A stretch of DNA of 64,000 nucleotides, from assembly GCF_000426345.1 (NCBI RefSeq), contig NZ_AUFE01000009.1, positions 114,226 to 178,225 on the forward strand. The letters are read 5' to 3'. Both the position numbers and the translations under genes were made by a program. Positions 8,922 through 17,353 of the stretch are shown here, piece after piece. The stretch's first letter is position 1; the number at the start of each line of letters is the position of its first letter. A model generated the notes under the pieces. It saw only the letters and a program-made list of their open reading frames with translations. It did no database searches and was not told the origin of the DNA. Source of the stretch: Cupriavidus phytohabitans (GTDB lineage: Bacteria; Pseudomonadota; Gammaproteobacteria; Burkholderiales; Burkholderiaceae).

Positions 8922-9407
8922 CTACCCGCTGTAGTTGTCGATGACCCGGCGCAACATGCTCTTCAGCAACTGGACTTCGTCGGCGGAAAACCCGCTGAAG
9001 TGCTGGGAAAGTACTTTGCAGAAGATGCTCGGCAGGCGGTCGGCCAGGGCCTGGCCCTGCTCGGTCAGCAACAGGTCGACCACGCGGCGGTCGGCGTCGC
9101 GGCGCTGCCGTTCGATCAGGCCGCGCTTTTCCATGCGGCTGAGCAGGCGCGTGACGGAACCCATGTCGGTGTTCAGTTCGCGCCCCAGCTCTGTCACCGT
9201 GGCGGCGCGTCCGGAGGCGATCATGATCAGGCAACTGGCCTGCGCATGCGTGATGTCCAGGCTGCTGACCTCCTGCTCGACGGTGTGCGCCAGCGCGTTC
9301 TTGGCGCGCTGCAGCAGGTAGCCGACGCTGTCGCACATCTGGTAACTGGCGGGATCGAACAACCCGGCGTTCGTTGCCGGCGGTCGGGAGGGAAGGTCCT
9401 GTGACAT
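8922..9407 (-). CDS. MarR-family transcriptional regulator of the efflux operon
   Basis: This protein is 161 residues from the ATG at 9407, which is preceded by AAAGG with suitable spacing; an upstream in-frame start at 9464 would run through operator-like sequence. It shows the MarR winged helix: LDITHAQASCLIMIASG, TVTELGRELNTDMGSVTRLLSRMEKRGLI, then the wing with RRVVDLLLTEQG. It is the promoter-proximal gene of the leftward marR-OMF-emrA-emrB operon, a typical arrangement in which the repressor controls its own operon and is released by phenolic or drug-like ligands. Confidence 0.9.
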   Translation of the reverse strand: MSQDLPSRPPATNAGLFDPASYQMCDSVGYLLQRAKNALAHTVEQEVSSLDITHAQASCLIMIASGRAATVTELGRELNTDMGSVTRLLSRMEKRGLIERQRRDADRRVVDLLLTEQGQALADRLPSIFCKVLSQHFSGFSADEVQLLKSMLRRVIDNYSG

Positions 9408-9431
9408 CTTTGCCTTTGCAATCTTTGCTGT

Positions 9432-9505
9432 GGCAAATATATGTTTGTGTTTAAGGATGCGCAAGAACGGAAATTGGTTATTTCACTTTTGGCAATGATA
9501 TTTGC
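9432..9505. promoter_or_regulatory. Putative MarR operators between marR and typA
   Basis: Two similar AT-rich imperfect palindromes lie upstream of marR: GGCAAATATATGTTTG at about 9432-9447 and GGCAATGATATTTGC at 9491-9505. Both have GCAA/TTTGC-type arms around ATAT, typical of MarR-dimer sites in an otherwise GC-rich sequence. They probably overlap the leftward promoter. Confidence 0.45.
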
Positions 9506-9619
9506 TAGCGGAGTGACGGTTGAGGTCAAAGCATCTTGCGCCGCAACATGCTAGAATGTTGGGTTACCTCAGATTCTCCGACTCTCCCTTGCGGGAGTCG
9601 CTTTTAGCGAGACGCAGCA

Positions 9620-11440
9620 ATGACCCGCGCCATCCGAAACATCGCCATCATCGCCCACGTCGATCATGGCAAGACCACCCTGGTCGACCAGCTCCTGCGC
9701 CAGGCAGGCACCTTCCGCGACAACCAGCAAGTCGCCGAGCGGGTGATGGACTCGAACGACCTGGAAAAGGAACGCGGGATCACGATTCTCGCGAAGAACT
9801 GTGCCGTCGAATACAACGGCACCCATATCAATATCGTCGACACCCCGGGCCACGCCGACTTCGGCGGTGAAGTGGAGCGCGTGCTGTCGATGGTCGACGG
9901 CGTGCTGCTGCTGGTCGATGCGGTCGAGGGCCCGATGCCCCAGACCCGCTTCGTCACGCGCAAGGCGCTGGCGCTGGGCCTGAAGCCGATCGTGGTGGTC
10001 AACAAGATCGACCGCCCGGGCGCGCGTCCGGACTGGGTCATCAACCAGACCTTCGACCTGTTCGACAAGCTGGGCGCCACCGACGAGCAGCTCGACTTCC
10101 CGGTGATCTACGCCTCGGGCCTGAACGGCTTTGCCGGCCTGACCGAAGACGTGCGCGACGGCGACATGAAGCCGCTGTTCGAGACCGTGCTGGACAAGGT
10201 GCCGGTGCGTGACGACGATCGGGACGGCCCGCTGCAACTGCAAATTATCTCGCTGGACTACTCCAGCTACGTTGGCAAGATTGGCGTGGGCCGCATCTCG
10301 CGTGGCCGCGCCCGTCCGCTGCAGGACGTAGTGGTCAAGTTCGGCCCGGAAGGCAATCCGATCAAGGGCCGCATCAACCAGGTGCTGAAGTTCCAGGGCC
10401 TGGAGCGCGAGATCGTGCAGGAAGCCGAAGCAGGCGACATCGTGCTGATCAACGGCATCGAAGAACTGGGCATCGGTTGCACCGTGTGTGCGCCGGACGC
10501 CCAGGACGCGCTGCCGATGCTGAAGGTGGACGAGCCGACGCTGACGATGAACTTCTGCGTCAACACCTCGCCGCTGGCCGGCCGGGAAGGCAAGTTCGTG
10601 ACCAGCCGCCAGCTGCGCGAGCGCCTGGACCGCGAACTGAAGTCGAATGTGGCGCTGCGCGTGGCTGATACCGGCGACGACACCATCTTCGAAGTGTCGG
10701 GCCGCGGTGAGCTGCACCTGACCATCCTGCTGGAAAACATGCGCCGCGAAGGCTACGAGCTGGCCGTGTCGCGGCCGCGCGTGGTGTTCAAGGAAATCGA
10801 CGGCGTCAAGCATGAGCCGTACGAACTGCTGACCGTGGACGTCGAAGACAGCCACCAGGGCGGCGTGATGGAAGAGCTGGGCCGCCGCAAGGGCGAACTG
10901 CTCGACATGGCCTCGGACGGCAAGGGCCGCACGCGCCTGGAATACCGCATCCCGGCCCGTGGCCTGATCGGCTTCCAGGGCGAGTTCCTGACGCTGACGC
11001 GCGGCACCGGCCTGATCAGCCATATCTTCGACGACTACGCGCCGGTGCGCGAAGGCGGCCTGGGCGAGCGCCACAACGGCGTGCTGATCTCGCAGGACGA
11101 CGGTGATGCCGTGGCCTACGCGCTGTGGAAGCTGCAGGACCGCGGGCGTATGTTCGTCAAGCCGGGCGATGCGCTGTATGAAGGCATGATCATCGGCATC
11201 CACAGCCGCGACAACGACCTGGTGGTCAACCCGATCAAGGGCAAGCAGCTGACCAACGTGCGCGCTTCGGGTACCGACGAAGCCGTGCGCCTGGTGCCGC
11301 CGATCCAGATGTCGCTCGAGTATGCGGTGGAGTTCATCGCCGACGACGAACTGGTCGAACTTACGCCCAAGAGCATCCGCCTGCGCAAGCGCCACCTGAA
11401 GGAGCATGAGCGCAAGCGTGCTGCCCGCGAAGGCGCATAA
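9620..11440 (+). CDS. typA: Ribosome-associated GTPase TypA/BipA
   Basis: This 606-residue translational GTPase has the G1 loop AHVDHGKTT (residues 12-20), switch motif [30 protein letters not shown], domain II, the EF-G-like domains III and V, and the BipA-specific C-terminal domain (about residue 480 on). It assists 50S assembly and adaptation to cold or stress at the ribosome. The hairpin CGACTCTCCC/GGGAGTCG at about 9578-9600 in the leader may fold at the 5' end of the mRNA. The gene is monocistronic, divergent from the marR operon and closed by a strong terminator. Confidence 0.97.
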   Translation: MTRAIRNIAIIAHVDHGKTTLVDQLLRQAGTFRDNQQVAERVMDSNDLEKERGITILAKNCAVEYNGTHINIVDTPGHADFGGEVERVLSMVDGVLLLVDAVEGPMPQTRFVTRKALALGLKPIVVVNKIDRPGARPDWVINQTFDLFDKLGATDEQLDFPVIYASGLNGFAGLTEDVRDGDMKPLFETVLDKVPVRDDDRDGPLQLQIISLDYSSYVGKIGVGRISRGRARPLQDVVVKFGPEGNPIKGRINQVLKFQGLEREIVQEAEAGDIVLINGIEELGIGCTVCAPDAQDALPMLKVDEPTLTMNFCVNTSPLAGREGKFVTSRQLRERLDRELKSNVALRVADTGDDTIFEVSGRGELHLTILLENMRREGYELAVSRPRVVFKEIDGVKHEPYELLTVDVEDSHQGGVMEELGRRKGELLDMASDGKGRTRLEYRIPARGLIGFQGEFLTLTRGTGLISHIFDDYAPVREGGLGERHNGVLISQDDGDAVAYALWKLQDRGRMFVKPGDALYEGMIIGIHSRDNDLVVNPIKGKQLTNVRASGTDEAVRLVPPIQMSLEYAVEFIADDELVELTPKSIRLRKRHLKEHERKRAAREGA

Positions 11441-11458
11441 GCATTGAGCTGGTCATAG

Positions 11459-11487
11459 AAAACCGCGCCCGGGGCGCGGTTTTTTTA
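11459..11487. terminator. Bidirectional terminator between typA and the hydroxylase gene
   Basis: AAAACCGCGCCC / GGGCGCGGTTTTTTT is a GC-rich stem flanked by A and T runs. It terminates typA on the plus strand and can act on the convergent hydroxylase transcript on the minus strand, whose stop codon overlaps the T run. Confidence 0.9.
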
Positions 11488-12348
11488 TTGCCCGTCGGGC
11501 GGCGGCGCCATTGCCGGCGCGCGCGGGCTGCGCCATTCCGGCGGTTTCCACAGATAGCGGACATCCCGGTCGCGCCACGCATCGGCGAACATGTCGCGCC
11601 ATTCGTGGAAAGTCAGCGTCAGCGGGTTGTGCGTGCGCACCTGGCGCGTGATGCCGTACACCGGCATCTCCCGCTCGGGGACGAAGGTTCCGAAGAGCCT
11701 GTCCCACACCGTCAGCACGCCGGCGTAGTTGCGGTCGATGTACTGCGGGTTCCTGGCGTGATGCACGCGATGGACCGAAGGCGTGTTGAACAGCGACTCG
11801 ATCCAGGGCGAGCGCTGTCCCAGCCGCGTATGGACGAAGAACTGGAATGCCAGATTAAGGCCGACGGCCAGGATCACCCAGTCCGGCGTGAAGCCGATAT
11901 ACGCCAGCGGAATCCAGAACAGCCACATCCCGGACAGTGGATACGTCAGGCTTTGCCGGAACGCCGTCGAGAAATTCATGCCTTCCGACGAGTGATGCGT
12001 CACGTGCGATGCCCATAGCCAGCGCACGCGATGGCTGGCGCGGTGGAACCAGTAGTAGAGCAAGTCCTGCAACAGCAGCAACAGCGCGAACGACCACGCC
12101 GTCTCCGGCACCGCACGCAATCCATGCTGGTAACACCAGCCGTACACCGTCCGGATCATCAGCCAAAGGAAAAATGCGTCAGAGGCCTGGTGCATCAGCG
12201 CGAGCGCCGCATTGGAGAGCGTATCGCGCAGGCTGTACACCGACCGGTCGCGGCGCGCCCAATACCAGGCCTCGCCCGAGACGGACAGCAGGAAGACCGG
12301 CGCAAACGCCAGCAGCACGAGTCCGGGATCGAGCGATTCGGTGGTCAT
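11485..12348 (-). CDS. Membrane fatty acid hydroxylase / sterol desaturase family protein
   Basis: This protein of about 287 residues (ATG at 12348; 12363 is possible) has several hydrophobic helices and the diiron histidine clusters of this superfamily: HRASH, HVTHHS and VHRVHH, plus a downstream NPLTLTFHEW segment. These enzymes use a membrane-bound non-haem diiron centre to hydroxylate or desaturate lipids; the substrate (hopanoid, fatty acid or sphingolipid-like) cannot be told from sequence. It is transcribed alone on the minus strand, convergent with typA. Confidence 0.85.
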   Translation of the reverse strand: MTTESLDPGLVLLAFAPVFLLSVSGEAWYWARRDRSVYSLRDTLSNAALALMHQASDAFFLWLMIRTVYGWCYQHGLRAVPETAWSFALLLLLQDLLYYWFHRASHRVRWLWASHVTHHSSEGMNFSTAFRQSLTYPLSGMWLFWIPLAYIGFTPDWVILAVGLNLAFQFFVHTRLGQRSPWIESLFNTPSVHRVHHARNPQYIDRNYAGVLTVWDRLFGTFVPEREMPVYGITRQVRTHNPLTLTFHEWRDMFADAWRDRDVRYLWKPPEWRSPRAPAMAPPPDGQ

Positions 12349-12486
12349 CCCGCAAGTGTGCACATTCCGACCGGAATTGCTACGAGGAATTCCTCAATGC
12401 TCGTGCATGCGCCGCAAGCTGCCCATGGGGTACGCCCCGCCGGTGCGGCTGGCGTAAAATCACCCGTTGCATTGGAGGAGCAAGAC

Positions 12487-13575
12487 ATGACTGAATTCGT
12501 CACGACCGAAGTCCACGGTGGCATCGGATACCTGACGCTGAATCGCCCGCAGGCGCTCAACGCGCTGTCGCTGGACATGATCCGCGCCATGACACAGGCG
12601 CTGCAGGCGTGGGCTTCGGCGCCCGAAGTGGTGGCGGTGGTGGTCTCCGGTGCCGGCGGCAAGGCATTCTGCGCCGGTGGCGATATCCGCTACTTCCACA
12701 AGGCGGCGCATGAAGGCGATCCGCTGCTCGACCAGTTCTTTGTCGAGGAATACGCGCTCAATTTCCTGATCCACCGCTACGCCAAGCCTTATATCGCGCT
12801 GATGGACGGCGTGGTGATGGGCGGCGGCATGGGCATTTCGCAAGGCGCCCGGCTGCGCCTGGTTACCGAGCGCACCAGGATGGCCATGCCCGAAACCAAT
12901 ATCGGCCTGTTCCCCGATGTCGGCGGTGGCTGGTTCCTGGCACGCACGCCGGGCCATATCGGCGAATACCTGGGGCTGACCGGCACCGCGATCAGCGCGG
13001 CCGATGCGCTGTATGCAGAAATGGCCGATGCCTACCTGCCAGGCAACCGGCTGGCCGAGCTGATCGATTCGCTGCGCGCGCGGCAGTTTGCCGCCGGCGA
13101 TGCCGTCCTCGCGCATATCGATGGCTTCACTGCGCCGCACCGCGCTGACTGCCTGCCCGCGCAAAGCACGCTGGCGGGCCTGTCCGCACAGATCGACGCG
13201 CTGTTCGCCGGCAATACCGCGCAGGATATCCTTGCCGCCGTCAGCGACGCGCCGGGCGACTGGGCCGCGCAGACCGCTGCCATGCTGCGCAGCCGCTCGC
13301 CGCTGATGCTGTGCGTGTCGCTGGAGCAGATCCGCCGCGCGCGCGGCATGTCGCTCGACGATGAGCTGCGCATGGAGCTGGACATGATGTACTACGTGTT
13401 CCGCAAGGGCGACGGCGTCGAGGGCATCCGCGCCCTGGCGATCGACAAGGACCACAAGCCGCGCTGGCAGCATGCCCGGCTGGATGAGGTTGGCCGCGAG
13501 ACAGTCCAGTCGTTCTTCGACAGCCCGTGGCGTATGGAAGACCATCCGCTCGCCGCGCTGGGCAAGGGCGCCTGA
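12487..13575 (+). CDS. 3-hydroxyisobutyryl-CoA hydrolase (enoyl-CoA hydratase/isomerase superfamily)
   Basis: This 362-residue protein is longer than simple crotonases. It has GGIGYLTLNRPQALNAL, the oxyanion region KAFCAGGDIR and YIALMDGVVMGGGMG, and the HIBCH signature ETNIGLFPDVGGGWFL. The C-terminal extension typical of 3-hydroxyisobutyryl-CoA hydrolases follows. The enzyme releases CoA from 3-hydroxyisobutyryl-CoA in valine breakdown. The start at 12487 is fixed by GGAGGAG nine bases upstream; the frame is open much further upstream (to 12031) but overlaps the divergent hydroxylase gene and has no family similarity there. Confidence 0.88.
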   Translation: MTEFVTTEVHGGIGYLTLNRPQALNALSLDMIRAMTQALQAWASAPEVVAVVVSGAGGKAFCAGGDIRYFHKAAHEGDPLLDQFFVEEYALNFLIHRYAKPYIALMDGVVMGGGMGISQGARLRLVTERTRMAMPETNIGLFPDVGGGWFLARTPGHIGEYLGLTGTAISAADALYAEMADAYLPGNRLAELIDSLRARQFAAGDAVLAHIDGFTAPHRADCLPAQSTLAGLSAQIDALFAGNTAQDILAAVSDAPGDWAAQTAAMLRSRSPLMLCVSLEQIRRARGMSLDDELRMELDMMYYVFRKGDGVEGIRALAIDKDHKPRWQHARLDEVGRETVQSFFDSPWRMEDHPLAALGKGA

Positions 13576-13735
13576 TCAGCCCGTTGCCCCTGCCAGGCGG
13601 CCTCGCGCGCCGCTCGCCTCACGGCAGGCCAGTCGCGACTCGGGTAGAGTGGTGGCTGGACCGGCGCGGGCAGCGATGCCAATCATGGCGCCTGCGCCGC
13701 CCGCTTCAAGCGTCCACACAGACAAAGGAGCCGTG

Positions 13736-14299
13736 ATGAGCAATCCTCGTGATGTCGTTGTACTGGTGGGAAGCCTGCGCAAGGAGTCGTATAACCGCAA
13801 GCTGGCCAAGGCGCTGATCGCGCAGGCGCCGGCACAACTCAAGCTGGAGATCCTCGAGATCGGCGAACTGCAGCTCTACAACCAGGACCTGGACGACAAG
13901 CCGCCCCAGACCTGGGCCGCTTTCCGCGACCGCGTGCGCCGCGCCGATGCGGTGCTGTTCGTCACGCCTGAGTACAACCGCTCGGTCCCCGCACCGCTGA
14001 AGAACGCCATCGACGTGGGCTCGCGTCCCTATGGCAGCAGCGTCTGGGACGGCAAGCCTGCCGCCATCGTCAGTGCCTCGCCGGGAGCCGTCGGTGGCTT
14101 CGGCGCCAACCATCACCTGCGGCAGTCGATGGTGTTCCTCAATGTTCCGCTCCTGCAGCAGCCCGAGGCCTATATCGGCGGCGTCGACAAGCTATTCGAC
14201 GAGCAGGGCGGCATTGCCAGCGAATCCACGCGGGGCTTCCTCGACAAGTTCCTGACCGCCTTCGCCATGTGGATCGACAAGACTGCAGCCACACGATGA
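13736..14299 (+). CDS. NADPH-dependent FMN reductase (chromate/quinone reductase type)
   Basis: This 187-residue flavodoxin-fold protein begins MSNPRDVVVLVGSLRKESYNRKLA (phosphate-binding loop GSLRKESYN). It contains the family motif PEYNRSVPAPLKNAIDVGSRP and the SASPGAVGGFGANHHLR segment. Such enzymes bind FMN and reduce FMN, quinones, azo dyes or chromate with NAD(P)H in the cytosol. The start at 13736 has AAAGGAG seven bases upstream. It lies 160 bases after the hydrolase gene and may be transcribed with it. The specific physiological substrate is unknown. Confidence 0.88.
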   Translation: MSNPRDVVVLVGSLRKESYNRKLAKALIAQAPAQLKLEILEIGELQLYNQDLDDKPPQTWAAFRDRVRRADAVLFVTPEYNRSVPAPLKNAIDVGSRPYGSSVWDGKPAAIVSASPGAVGGFGANHHLRQSMVFLNVPLLQQPEAYIGGVDKLFDEQGGIASESTRGFLDKFLTAFAMWIDKTAATR

Positions 14300-14522
14300 G
14301 GCGCGGCGCGCCCGCGCCCGGCAATTGCCGGTGGTTCACGGCAAGGACCGGCGAGGTTTTCGCCGTGCGGGCAGCGTCTCAGGCGAAAGATCTGCCAGGG
14401 TGGTAGACTCATGCGCCTCCCGAAGCCGCGATACTGCTGAGGCTGCATTGTGTGCGGCGCCCCCGGCGCATGGGAATTCCACCGGGCGCCGTTGATATCT
14501 GCGAGCAGCATGAGGATTGGCC

Positions 14523-15578
14523 GTGCCGATCCGTTCCCAAATGACCCATTTTCAAGGTAAACCTGCCGCGGCAAGCCCGCGCCGCGTATCCGTGGCGCCA
14601 ATGATGGATTGGACAGATCGTCATTGCCGCACCTTCCACCGCCAGCTCAGTCGCCATACCTGGCTGTATACCGAGATGGTGACCACCGGCGCGCTGCTGC
14701 ATGGCGACGTGCCGCGCCACCTGGACTTCGATGCGGCCGAGCAGCCCGTCGCGCTGCAGCTGGGTGGCAGTGAGCCCGCTGACCTGGCCGCGGCGGCGAG
14801 GTTGGGCGAGCAATGGGGCTACAAGGAGATCAACCTGAATTGCGGCTGCCCGTCCGAGCGCGTGCAGCGCGGTGCCTTCGGCGCCTGCCTGATGGCGGAG
14901 CCCGAACTGGTTGCCGATTGCGTGAAGGCGATGCGCAATGCGGTAAGCATCCCGGTGACGGTGAAGCACCGTATCGGCATCGATACCGTCGAGCACTACG
15001 ATTTCGTGCGTGATTTTGTCGGCACGGTCGCTGAGGCGGGCTGCGAAACATTTATCGTTCATGCGCGCAATGCCATCCTGAAAGGCCTGAGCCCAAAGGA
15101 AAACCGCGAGATCCCGCCGCTGCGCTATGAAGTGGCGTACCAGCTGAAACAGGAATTTCCGCAGCTGGAGATACTGATCAATGGCGGCATCGTCACCTAT
15201 GACGAGATGGCGCAGCATCTGCGGCACATCGACGGCGTGATGATTGGCCGCGAGGCATATCACCAGCCCTATGTGCTGGCGGAAATGGACGTGCGATTCT
15301 ATGGCGACGCCGAGGCACCAGTGCGGTCGCGGCTGGATGTAGAGCAGGCGATGCAGGGTTATATCGGCGACATGGTCGAACGCGGCGGGTATATGGGCGC
15401 AGTCACTCGGCATATGCTGGGGCTGTACCGCGGGGTTGCGGGAGGACGAGGCTGGCGCCGCGTGCTGTCCGATGCGAAGCGCATGCATGCCGCGCGCACT
15501 CGTGCCGATGTGGATGCACTGTTTGCCGAGGCGCGTACACACCTGCATCCCCTGGCATCGGAGCCGCTGGCGGCATAA
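14523..15578 (+). CDS. dusA: tRNA-dihydrouridine(20/20a) synthase
   Basis: This 351-residue TIM-barrel flavoenzyme reduces uridine 20/20a in the D-loop of tRNA. The N-terminal motif is RVSVAPMMDWTDRHCRTFHRQ. The catalytic cysteine is C107 in NLNCGCPS, FMN contacts include VKHRIGID and INGGIVTYDE, and DusA-specific segments are FIVHARNAILKGLSPKENREIPPL and YMGAVTRHMLGLYRG. I choose the GTG at 14523 because GAGGA lies six bases upstream; ATG at 14541 is the alternative. A strong terminator follows at 15834. Confidence 0.95.
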   Translation: MPIRSQMTHFQGKPAAASPRRVSVAPMMDWTDRHCRTFHRQLSRHTWLYTEMVTTGALLHGDVPRHLDFDAAEQPVALQLGGSEPADLAAAARLGEQWGYKEINLNCGCPSERVQRGAFGACLMAEPELVADCVKAMRNAVSIPVTVKHRIGIDTVEHYDFVRDFVGTVAEAGCETFIVHARNAILKGLSPKENREIPPLRYEVAYQLKQEFPQLEILINGGIVTYDEMAQHLRHIDGVMIGREAYHQPYVLAEMDVRFYGDAEAPVRSRLDVEQAMQGYIGDMVERGGYMGAVTRHMLGLYRGVAGGRGWRRVLSDAKRMHAARTRADVDALFAEARTHLHPLASEPLAA

Positions 15579-15833
15579 GACGATTCGCGCTCAACGATGA
15601 GCATCACGCCGTTATGGAGCGCTTGAACTCTTGCTCTAACACCGAATCGCCAACTTATGCATCGATTCGCAAGGGTAGCGCGTGCCGCACTTGCTCAGCC
15701 CGATCGCCCGGAAACCGGCGCCCGTAAAGGGATTCCAAGCGATTCAAAGGGATTCCCCTAATTCGCCGAGGCAGGGCACTTTTTTACACTGTGCCTGCCC
15801 TCGAATACAGGGCTTTCTTCAACTGATTATTCG

Positions 15834-15856
15834 GCCCGCTTCGGCGGGCTTTTTTT
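15834..15856 (+). terminator. Rho-independent terminator
   Basis: GCCCGC-TTCG-GCGGGC with a stable UUCG tetraloop followed by TTTTTTT. It ends the dusA transcript or a short RNA preceding it. Confidence 0.9.
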
Positions 15857-15955
15857 GTCGGCGCGTCCGGCGCTCTTCGTTTACCCGAATGGTGCAAAGT
15901 CCTGATGACAGTTACATTGCAACGGCCTTCAGGGCATTTGAGATCGCTAAAGTTA

Positions 15956-15982
15956 AGAGTCCGCGCTGCGGACTCTTTTTTT
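15956..15982 (+). terminator. Second rho-independent terminator
   Basis: AGAGTCCGC-GCT-GCGGACTCT followed by seven T. No open reading frame ends here, so it may close a short non-coding transcript starting after the first terminator. Confidence 0.85.
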
Positions 15983-16066
15983 GGCCTTTTGCGATTGCGC
16001 CATTCGAGCGAATTTGACCGGGCGGCATGGAAAAGAGTTCCATCGGTCACGCTTGCGGCGGTAGGG

Positions 16067-16222
16067 CTATCGCGACGTATGGCTGATGCCCACGTCCAGC
16101 GTCCCGTAAGCCGTGACCCCCGACTCCCGCCCATCGGCTCCGCCGCCAGCACAGCCCGCCAGGGCCGCGACCATTCCCAGTAGCGACGAGGCTCCCGCAA
16201 GACGTTCAAGCATTGTTCGCAT
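16067..16222 (-). pseudogene. Truncated porin-like protein with lipoprotein signal
   Basis: The minus-strand ATG at 16222 is preceded by a strong GAAGGAG. It encodes 51 residues: a signal peptide ending in a lipobox (ALAGC), a Gly-rich linker, then VTAYGTLDVGISHTSR before a stop. The tail matches the first beta-strand of beta-proteobacterial trimeric porins, which begin with SVTLYG-x-x-D-like sequence. The rest of the roughly 350-residue barrel is absent. It is either the remnant of a porin gene or a very small lipoprotein; the good ribosome-binding site means expression is possible. Confidence 0.5.
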
Positions 16223-16571
16223 GCTCCTTCCTCGCAATCTTCCTGAAGATGATTGGGCCACGGCCAATGCGCCAGGTTCCAGGGAACCTGGCATTGCCAA
16301 ACCGAATGATGCGGAAGGTAAAAGAGGCAGGCAGCCCGAGGGGACGGGCCGCCTGTCAGGAAGATCGAGGGGGGTCAATGTCCCTCGGAACGGAGTATCG
16401 CCGTGCGCACGTCCGCCAAGAACCCTGCAGAGGTGGGGGCTGTGCGCGCCATATGGCCAGCGGATTGGTGGCTTGCCGCAAAGGCCTGTCGCGCCCGCGC
16501 GCCCATGTCTGGCAACCGGCCTGCATGCTACGATTCTTCACATCGCCGCAGGCGAATGAACGGCAGAAAGC

Positions 16572-16850
16572 GTGGGCAAAGCGAACACAAACAACGAAGG
16601 ATCATTCGGCGAGGTGTTTGAGGACTTCAGGCTGGTCTGGGTCGCCGAACAACTGCAGGATGGCAAATGGACGGCGCGCTACTGCTGGCATCACGGTACT
16701 TCCGAAGCCGCGGGTAGGGCACTGCAGGAAGCCGTTTTCAACGGCAAGTCACGCCGGCTGCTGGGTCACTTCGACACCGAGGCGGAGACCATTGCCGCCA
16801 TCAAGCAGGCAGTATTGCTGGAGGCCAAGTGGCAGCCGCGCAAGGCGTGA
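16572..16850 (+). CDS. Small conserved-looking hypothetical protein
   Basis: This 92-residue cytoplasmic protein starts from GTG at 16572, with AAAG upstream. It has a compact amphipathic composition (FRLVWVAEQLQDGKWTARYCWHHG, then FDTEAETIAAIKQAVLLEAKW) with no signal peptide or membrane segment. A candidate extended -10 (TGCTACGAT) lies about 50 bases upstream at about 16527. Function unknown. It is the last protein gene of the host region before tRNA-His. Confidence 0.6.
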   Translation: MGKANTNNEGSFGEVFEDFRLVWVAEQLQDGKWTARYCWHHGTSEAAGRALQEAVFNGKSRRLLGHFDTEAETIAAIKQAVLLEAKWQPRKA

Positions 16851-16882
16851 TGCAAACCTCGAAAAAATTTGTGCGGGATACT

Positions 16883-16910
16883 AGCCATCTTGGGAAAGTG
16901 TTTGTATAAT
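16883..16910 (+). promoter_or_regulatory. Promoter of tRNA-His
   Basis: A consensus TATAAT at 16905-16910, preceded by TG, has a weak -35 (TAGCCA at 16882-16887) at 17-bp spacing, about 40 bases before the tRNA. Confidence 0.65.
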
Positions 16911-16950
16911 CTTGGTTTTCGTCGATCAGCACTTCGCTGATGACCTCTAC

Positions 16951-17027
16951 GGTGGCTGTAGCTCAGTTGGTAGAGTCCAGGATTGTGATTCCTGTCGTCG
17001 TGGGTTCGAGTCCCATCAGCCACCCCA
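16951..17027 (+). tRNA. tRNA-His (anticodon GTG)
   Basis: The cloverleaf starts with the extra G-1 at 16951 that is diagnostic of tRNA-His, paired with discriminator C at 17024. The acceptor stem is GTGGCTG/CAGCCAC, the D-arm GCTCAGTTGGTAGAG, the anticodon GTG is at 16985-16987, the T-arm is GGGTTCGAGTCCC, and an encoded CCA is at 17025-17027. Its 3' end is the presumed phage attachment site, since the prophage integrase gene lies just downstream and points toward it. Confidence 0.96.
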
Positions 17028-17353
17028 ATGAATTCAATGGTTTGCAGGTTACCAAGTACTAACTTGCGGCTGTTTTTGGAATCTGATCTTCCAATTTTGG
17101 AAGATCAGATTCTCTTTCGGGTTTAGGTAAAGGCTGGACAGATGTCTGGCCTTTTTCTTTGGGTCGCCGGTAGTCGGCTCCGCCAGGTCGGGAGTCAGCC
17201 ATCAAGCTTCTAACATATAAGAGGCGATACTTCCTCGTCCGCCGCCAGCAGCGGCTCATCAGATCCCAACCCATTCGAGATGCGCGAGGCGCCCGTCGGC
17301 GCCCCAGGCGTGCCGCCCGTCGTCGCTCTCCGGCTGGCCAGGCCATCGCTTGG
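17028..17353. other. Presumed attL region between tRNA-His and the cargo cassette
   Basis: This 326-base stretch has no conventional gene. It contains the 16-bp inverted repeat and a terminator-like stem. From 17174 onward the sequence is open in the frame of the next gene and encodes a very basic stretch (KRRYFLVRRQQ, then RRRPRRAARRR) without ATG, GTG or TTG, so the next gene may begin upstream at an unusual start. Confidence 0.5.
17079..17112. repeat. Perfect 16-bp inverted repeat downstream of tRNA-His
   Basis: GAATCTGATCTTCCAA and its exact complement are separated by TT. It follows a TTTTT run and is followed by CTTTC. It may be the tRNA terminator or a binding site near attL. A second, weaker stem with a T run lies at about 17130-17157. 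Confidence 0.75.

Larger units (their letters stand above)
15579..16066. other. Non-coding stretch with two terminators
   Basis: No protein-coding signal was found between dusA and the porin-like remnant. The stretch holds a bulged hairpin at about 15773-15798 (GGCAGGGCAC paired with GTGCCTGCC around a T run) and the two listed terminators about 120 bases apart. Transcripts ending at the second terminator would be a short RNA of unknown nature. Confidence 0.5.

Noticed and set aside
9569..11407. 612-codon minus-strand frame
   Set aside because: Antisense to typA; Val/His/Gln/Arg-biased shadow with no ribosome-binding site.
12031..12486. N-terminal extension of the 3-hydroxyisobutyryl-CoA hydrolase frame
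   Set aside because: Overlaps the divergent hydroxylase gene, lacks family similarity, and a GGAGGAG-preceded ATG is present at 12487.
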